From positions 434,001 through 498,000 of the forward strand of contig PUDQ02000018.1 in NCBI GenBank assembly GCA_002964805.2: a stretch of 64,000 nucleotides of DNA, written 5' to 3'. Made by a program: the position numbers and the translations under genes. Under the pieces are notes generated by a model. It saw nothing but the letters and a program-made list of their open reading frames with translations, had not been told where the DNA came from and did no database searches. Shown here piece after piece: positions 58,506 through 64,000 of this stretch (positions are counted from its first letter, which is position 1; each line of letters starts with the position of its first letter). The stretch is from Trametes villosa. Its lineage: Eukaryota > Basidiomycota > Agaricomycetes > Polyporales > Polyporaceae.

Positions 58506-61150
58506 ATGGCCAACTCGACAACCTACGACATCATTGTCGCCGGCGGTGCGCTTTTCCTCCTACTCAATCGAGCCTCCTCCGATGCTTACTATTGCTTGGT
58601 ACAGGTGGGACTGCCGGCTGCGTCCTTGCCGGCCGTCTCGCGGCCGCCGATCCGTCGCTCAGCATCCTCGTCATAGAGGCCGGGCCCACGACGCGCGACG
58701 ACCCCCAGCACACCCAGCCAGGGCGATACCTGCACCATCTCCAACCCGAGAGCAAGACGGTAAAGTTCAACGTCGGCAGAGAAAGCGCTGCTTTAGGAGG
58801 GCGCGCCCCCGTCGTGCCCTGTGGGCAATGTCTCGGCGGGGGTTCGAGCGTGAACTGTACGTTCCTGCAGGCTCCGGCCGCCTACGGGCACGCTGCTGAC
58901 GCTTACTCCGCTTCTTTTAGTCGCCATGTACACACGCGCGGCGGCTTCGGACTACGACGATTGGGCGACCGTGTACGGGAACAAGGGGTGGAGCTCAGCC
59001 GACCTGCTGCCGCTGCTTCGCAAGGTTCGGTATCACAGCGCTATCCCCGCAATGGCTTCGCTAAATTTCACATGTCTGGGCTTGTAGTGCGAGACGTACC
59101 AGCTGCACCCGGATAAGCCCACGCACGGCTACTCGGGGCCGCTGAAGGTGTCCTATGGCGGGTTTGACACTGAAGTCAGCCAGGAGTTCTTGAATGTTGC
59201 CGCGCAATATGACAAGACCCGCGGGTTGACTGACGATGTCAACGACTTGTTCGATTGTAACAAGTATGGGGTGAGTATGCCTGTTTCGTCCTCTTGTATC
59301 ATGTGCTCAATTATTTGCAGAGATGGCAGCAGTACGAGGTTCACTACCATAGCGAGAAGCGCGACGTCTGACCATGACGGTGTTTAACCAGGTTCATCGA
59401 CATCAAGACCGGCACTCGCTCGGACGTCCCGCACAACTACATCTATCCCCAGAGCTCGAACAAGAACCTCAACATCGTCACCGGGTATCGCGTCATCCGC
59501 GTTATATTCAAGTACTCTCATTTCGTTTTGCTCTGCTGACATGCGCGCGCTTACAACATCTCGGCAGAAACGGCGTTGCAGTCGGCGTCCAGTACACCCC
59601 AAACAGCCGGTTCCACCCCGAGGCCAGGCCCGTGGTGCATACCGCCTCCGCTCGCCGACTTGTTGTACTGTCTGCGGGCGCATTCGGGTCTCCTGCAATT
59701 TTGGAGCGATCTGGCGTAGGGTCCAGCGACATCCTGAAGAAGGCTGGAGTGAAGCCGCTCGTCGACTTGCCGGGCGTCGGTGAGAACTACCAAGGTACGT
59801 AACGTGCGCAGGTCAGGCGAGTTGGACGTAGGCTCACTGTTTGTACGGCACGGGTAGACCATCAACTCATCCTCGCCCCGTACATTGCCGCGAAGTCCAT
59901 GCATACCTTGGACGGTATCGTTGAAAACGACGAAGTGCAGATCCAAAGTACGTATCCGCTGTGCCTCGTGTTACTCCCACTCACATCATTCGACAGAGTG
60001 GACTCAACAATGGAAAGAGAACGGCTCTGGCTTGCTCGCTACTAAGTTCGTTCACACGTTGACCTCTTATTGCCCGAAAATAATTCTATGCTGATGTACA
60101 ACAGTGGCCTTGGGGCTGGCATCAAGATCCGCCCGTCCAGGAAGGACCTTGACGCTATCGGTGAGGAATTCCGCAAGCGGTGGCTCGACTACTACGCCCC
60201 GGCCCCGGACAAGCCTGTGTTGTGGATAGCGACGCTTGCCATGTCCGTGTTCTACGCTGCCGAGCGAGCCTGTCTGACTGGACACTGATGACCTACGACA
60301 GGTTGACTGGCGATCGCCCCGAGCCTGCCGGCGGGAAGTACTTCAGCGTCGGGTGGTACCTCGAGCATCCAGTGGCGACCGGCTTCGTCCACATCACCTC
60401 TGCGAACGACGCCGCTGCAGACGCGGATTTCCACCCGGGCTACCTCGAGAGGTGCGCATTCGACCTCCTCCTCGTCCGTTTCAATCCCTGACTCAGTGAG
60501 CGCAGCTCGGCGGACTTGGCGCTGCACAAGTGGGGGTACAAGCGCACCCGTGAGTATGCGCGGCGCCTGCCGTCGTACCGCGGGGAGGTCGTCGCGCGTC
60601 ACCCCGCATTCCATCCTTCGAGCAAGGCTGCCGTGGGAGAGCGTGAGGGACCTGTTCCTGTGCTGTCGCCCGACTTGGAGTATACCGCGGAGGATGACCA
60701 GGCTCTCGAGGACTATATCCGGAAGGCTGTTGCAACGGCCTGGCATTCGGTGCGTTCCGATTGAGACAGGGGAGGCGTGATAGCTGACAACGGATGGTGG
60801 GTGTAGCTTGGGACATGCGCCATGAAGAAGCGCGAGGAGGGCGGGGTCGTGGACTCCCGCCTCAACGTATACGGCGTGCAGAACCTGAAGATCGCAGGTA
60901 TGCTCCTATCTTCTTCGGCAACTGCTGCACCTTTCTGACCGTGGCTGCAGACCTGTCGATCTGTCCTGGTAACGTCGCCGCGGTAAGTACAGGCCGATTA
61001 TTATACAGAGGGCTCAGCTTATGTCGGTTGCGATAGAACACCTACTCGACCGCAGTGCTTGTTGGCGAGAAGGCGGCGGTAATCGTTGCACAGGAGCTCG
61101 GGATCACCATGGAGGACGCGGGTCCTACCCCCATGCGCGCGCGTCTCTGA
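58506..61150 (+). CDS. AOX: Alcohol (methanol) oxidase, GMC flavoenzyme family (AA3_3 type)
   Basis: Fifteen exons: 58506..58545, 58605..58856, 58921..59024, 59088..59270, 59321..59331, 59392..59511, 59568..59794, 59858..59947, 59997..60045, 60105..60242, 60302..60451, 60506..60749, 60807..60897, 60951..60982, 61037..61150; 1845 nt, 614 residues, all phases closing. MANSTTYDIIVAGGGTAGC is the FAD dinucleotide fold. GQCLGGGSSVN is the GMC signature, and FGSPAILERSGVGS the second one. AWHSLGTCAM and ANTYSTA hold the catalytic His and Asn. The wording (HLQPESKTVKF, GKYFSVGWYLEHPVATGFVH, KWGYKRTREYARRL) is that of fungal alcohol oxidases, which oxidise methanol or other short alcohols and yield H2O2. 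The C-terminus MRARL ends in ARL, a PTS1-like peroxisomal signal. No secretion signal is present. In wood decay such enzymes can use methanol released from lignin or pectin. Confidence 0.93.
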
Positions 61151-61364
61151 GCCTAGCAGGCCCGCTAAGACGAGCCTCGGCTTTCGTCACAGTGCCCCAG
61201 CAGCGGGTTCAGGATTCGCTCGGTCGCGCGGACCAACGTATCGCTAGCAGGGCGTGAGGCTGATGTATTAACGTTCCGTCCGAGATCACTGTATGATAAG
61301 CGTGCGCGTACACTGTCCTCGTCAACAAGCCTGTCGCGTTTCTCTGAGAGTGCAAAAGTCCTGT

Positions 61365-61741
61365 TCAGTTGTACCCATCCTTGCCCGGGACGACGCCAAA
61401 CGCCGGTCCGCCCTTCCCAAACATCTTGCGCAAGTCTCCCGCCAGCAGACCGGGCTGCTCGAACGCCGCGAAGTGCCCGCCCTTGTCGTGCGTGGACTGG
61501 AATACGACCTTGCCGAGCATGTTCAGCCACCTAGATACATCCGCGCAGATTTCAGGGCATAACCGACGCAAGCGCACGAGGGAAAGGACGTACTGCTTGG
61601 GGGGATGCGTGAGCTCCGCGGGGAAGTAGGACGCGCCCAGCGGGACAGGCGTCCACTTTGTGCCTTGCCAGTAGTCGGTCTCGTAACCCTCCGTCATCTC
61701 GTAGTAGATCCTACTCGCCGCGGCGGGGCCTTCGCGCGAGG
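61365..61741 (-). pseudogene. 3' remnant of an epoxide hydrolase (alpha/beta hydrolase) gene
   Basis: Reading leftwards, about 61740-61610 encodes IYYEMTEGYETDYWQGTKWT and VPLGASYFPAELTHPP. An intron-like stretch (GTGCGC..ATCTAG) follows, then WLNMLGKVVFQSTHDKGGHF with the catalytic His in KGGHFAAFEQP, and MFGKGGPAFGVVPGKDGYN before the stop at 61365. This is the last part of an epoxide hydrolase-type alpha/beta hydrolase. In frame upstream there is a TGA close to 61745, and no nucleophile-elbow region is found, so the first two thirds or more are missing. The break lies next to the hairpin at 61765-61796. Confidence 0.8.
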
Positions 61742-61764
61742 AGGGGCTTCAGTACGGTGGTTGC

Positions 61765-61796
61765 AACCCCGGTGCCAATTAGGTTGCACCGGGGTT
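61765..61796. repeat. Perfect inverted repeat (hairpin)
   Basis: Arms AACCCCGGTGC (61765-61775) and GCACCGGGGTT (61786-61796) with a 10-base loop. It sits at the 5' break of the hydrolase remnant and may be a footprint of a mobile element or a structural element. Confidence 0.7.
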
Positions 61797-62682
61797 AGCA
61801 CCGGTTCCATCACGGGCGCCTATCCCTCGGCCCCGCGCCCCGCGCTGCACCGCCCGCGCCTCCCGTCGCGATGACGTCGTCCCGTACGCCGGACTTAGCC
61901 CCGCTGCCAACTCGGGCGCTTGCGCTCTGGCTGCGTCGCGCGCGCAGGATGAGCGTCGGCCGCGCGTAGGCTCCCATTGGGCGCGCAGCTACGTAGTTTA
62001 ACAATGTATTGTACCGTCTAGAGTAGTAATATATAATCTATTACGCCACCAAACACGGTGGGGCTTCGCGAACGCGTTGCGGCCGAAGCTGGAAGATATA
62101 CATACCGTTAGTAGCAATGGGCGCGCGCGCGCGCGCGTCCCCGAGTATCGCGCCTTCGCGCCGTTGCTCTCCCTCTCCCTCTCCCCAACGCGCCCGCGGG
62201 ATTCACTCCAGCTTGCCGCCGTCTCTTTGGCTCGTCTTGCTGCGCTTTCACCTCTCCCGAAACACTTGCCCGGCTTCTCCCATTCGATCCAACCTCTCCG
62301 TCTGCGCCGGCGTTCGTATCCCCGCTCAGCAACAACGCGTTCGCCCACCGCGCCGTGCCCAAAATCCTCGCCGGCGTCGCATTATCACCCAAGCGCCACC
62401 CGACCGCACGCCCGCGCCGCCGTCCGGAGCCATCGTTTTTGGGTCAACAGCACTGTTTGGGTCAGCATCAGTTCTGTGAGTACTCATTCATGCTCTCCCC
62501 CTGCGCTTCACCCTCATTCTCGCGTCCTGTCCCTCCCCAAATCCATGCGCCCTTGTCTTTCCTCCCTAACCTCCGACACGCGCCGAACGCCTATCCTGTG
62601 GTGGTACTGGTTGTCCGGCGCGCGCGAATGTCCAGCCAACCGCCTTCCCGCCGCCTTCCCCAACATCCCCCATCCCGCCACC
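61797..62682. other. Intergenic with a short AT-rich patch and a (GC)n run
   Basis: No gene is supported. About 61990-62050 is AT-rich (TAATATATAATC) in an otherwise GC-rich region, and 62119-62139 is a (GC)n run of about ten units. A long C/T-rich stretch follows, like a 5' untranslated region. Confidence 0.45.
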
Positions 62683-62964
62683 ATGGGCCAGACCACCTAC
62701 CCGAGCGTGACGGGCGGTCAACGCCCTCCTAAAGGCCCTGCCGCGGTGGGTAAACCGCCCAAACCGCCACGCGCGGATGCCGGCCTCCCCTCCACCCGCG
62801 CGACTTCGTCCCCTCGCGTCGCCCGCGGCCCGAAGACCTCCTCGTGCACCACTGATTCAGGTCGGTACCCCGTCCCCAGCGCGTTCTGCCGCTTACCGCT
62901 GTTGCCAGGCACCCCGCTGCCCGCTATCGCCGCCGCAAACGAGAACACGGCGCGTGAGCTCTAG
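62683..62964 (+). CDS. Hypothetical short Pro-rich protein, weak
   Basis: An ATG in strong context (CCACCATGG) opens 93 codons, beginning MGQTTYPSVTGGQRPPKG and rich in Pro, Ala and basic residues. The preceding C/T-rich stretch could be its leader. I recognise no family, and the frame is also open far upstream, so this may be chance in GC-rich DNA. An intron near 62860 is possible. Confidence 0.22.
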   Translation: MGQTTYPSVTGGQRPPKGPAAVGKPPKPPRADAGLPSTRATSSPRVARGPKTSSCTTDSGRYPVPSAFCRLPLLPGTPLPAIAAANENTAREL

Positions 62965-63293
62965 AAGGCTTCAGGGAGCAGAATGGGTCGGCGTGTTGAG
63001 GCAGTAGGAACGAGTGTGCCTAATAGATCGATTTCTTGATACCGTTACCTTGATGTCGGACGCGCCTGATTGCGAACGGTCCCATTACTCAACGTGCTGC
63101 GTGCTTGTCGGCGTCCGTCAACCGGCACGTGGGCACGCGCCCTCGTATCCGCTCAGTTCAAGCGTGCGTGCTCGTCCCTTATCGGTCGTCGCGATCCCGT
63201 ACGTCTTGCTCCTTCCTCTTCGACGTCGTCCCTCGCACGTCGCGCCCTTCACGCCTGCCTGGTCTCCGCCAACCGTTCCCCTCGCCCGGCAAG
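62965..63293. other. Intergenic, C/T-rich towards the end
   Basis: 329 bp. The last 200 bp are pyrimidine-rich and may be the leader of the gene at 63294. Nothing else is seen. Confidence 0.4.
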
Positions 63294-63881
63294 ATGATTC
63301 ATTTTACCTACCAAGGAGACATCACGGACCCCAGCGGCGTGACTGCCTTCGTCGTCCGTGTGCAGGGCGTGTCGGCTCGGGATCGTTGTGTGGTGAGTGC
63401 CGGAATGCTGAGGTTCACGCGTCAACGCGCTGATCCCGTCGATGTTCAGATGAACCTTCCTGTGGCCCTCGCAGACGTCTTGAGCGTCGATCGACTCACC
63501 TGGGACCAGTTTCTGGAGGAAGTGCGGCATCGGTTCGGGGACCACCTCAGCGCCGAGCAGATGGCAGTCCTCGATGCGGTGGCCCGCATCTATTCGTGGT
63601 TTGCGGGTCAGGTTCTCGCCGCCGACGCGTCCCGCCGTGCCGACGATCTCGGTCGCCTGTGGGACGAGCTGGTCGAGCTCTCCAGGACGGCGGTGGTCAT
63701 GGGGACCATGCTCGGGACACCAGGAGAGGATCTCCTGGTCAATCTCGAGCTGTGGGCTAGGCGCGCGATCCCAGTCAGTATCTTCAGTCCACTCAGATAT
63801 ACGCTGTGTCTGACCTGGTGCGCTGTAGGACGCCTTCCCGGACGACTTCGACCCCGCTGACCCTCCCGAAGACGAGTAGTG
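63294..63881 (+). CDS. Hypothetical protein with acidic C-terminus
   Basis: Exon 1 63294..63773 and exon 2 63831..63881, joined by an intron of 57 nt (GTCAGT..GCTGTAG), give 531 nt and 176 residues. It starts MIHFTYQGDITDPSGVTAFV and ends DAFPDDFDPADPPEDE. The intron moves the frame from a long basic out-frame tail to a short acidic end with a stop, which is a plausible gene-like structure. Helical segments (LSAEQMAVLDAVARIYSWFA) are seen, without signal peptide or membrane span. No family is recognised. An in-frame ATG at 63105 is an alternative start but its extension is low-complexity Arg/Ser. Confidence 0.45.
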
Positions 63882-64000
63882 CCTTGTATTCCTCTGCTCG
63901 AAGGCATGTTCGACGATCTCCGTGATTGCCTGCGAGCCCGCCACTTTGTGATCGTGCCATTTTGTATGATAATACATAGAAGCCCGTCGCTCCTGTCGCC

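Overview
This window is nuclear DNA of a filamentous basidiomycete, most likely an Agaricomycete; a wood- or litter-decaying Polyporales-type fungus fits best. The genes carry many short introns (about 45-65 nt) with GT..AG ends, the sequence is GC-rich, there is a family of FunK1 fungal-specific kinases, and there are lignocellulose-associated genes (a GH131 glucanase with a CBM1 and an alcohol oxidase). Housekeeping genes seen are NDUFS4, a TORC2 Rictor/Ste16 homologue, BMS1, a CSC1-type channel, an OYE-type flavin oxidoreductase and a Cep57/Ppc89-like spindle pole body protein. Exon boundaries were derived by hand from splice signals, reading frame and comparison between paralogues in the window.

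Layout. 1-1030: a FunK1 gene running off the left edge (minus). 3368-8988: two tandem, intact FunK1 genes (plus). 9237-10725: secreted GH131-CBM1 enzyme (minus). 11229-16169: CSC1/RSN1 osmosensitive channel (minus), divergent from complex I subunit NDUFS4 (16453-17189, plus). 17437-23090: Rictor/Ste16 (minus). 23427-24914: OYE-like oxidoreductase (minus). 25698-26171: a possible tiny spliced gene. 26915-46234: four more FunK1 genes, all minus, one of them split by a 6.4 kb DNA transposon (32658-39049). 46605-50884: BMS1 (minus), divergent from the Cep57/Ppc89-like gene (51140-54576, plus). 55028-57428: two divergent Thr-rich secreted paralogues. 58506-61150: alcohol oxidase (plus). 61365-61741: 3' remnant of an epoxide hydrolase gene (minus). 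The last 2.2 kb holds only weakly supported hypothetical genes.

Most notable is the transposon. It ends in 16 bp perfect terminal inverted repeats, is flanked by a TA target duplication, and sits in the first exon of a FunK1 gene. Removing the element plus one TA restores the reading frame and gives a first exon of exactly the same length (294 nt) as the neighbouring paralogue, so the insertion looks recent. The element carries a Ulp1/C48-like cysteine protease region directly upstream of a large zinc-finger transposase-like gene. A good 49-nt intron can join the two in frame, and the only TATA box lies upstream of the protease, which suggests one protease-transposase fusion protein. I could not place the transposase in a named superfamily.

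The FunK1 genes form three subgroups: 3368/6322; 26915/30085/39617; and 43037 with the left-edge gene. They share intron positions almost to the base (core exons of about 1006, 189 and 170 nt), which shows local duplication from one ancestor.
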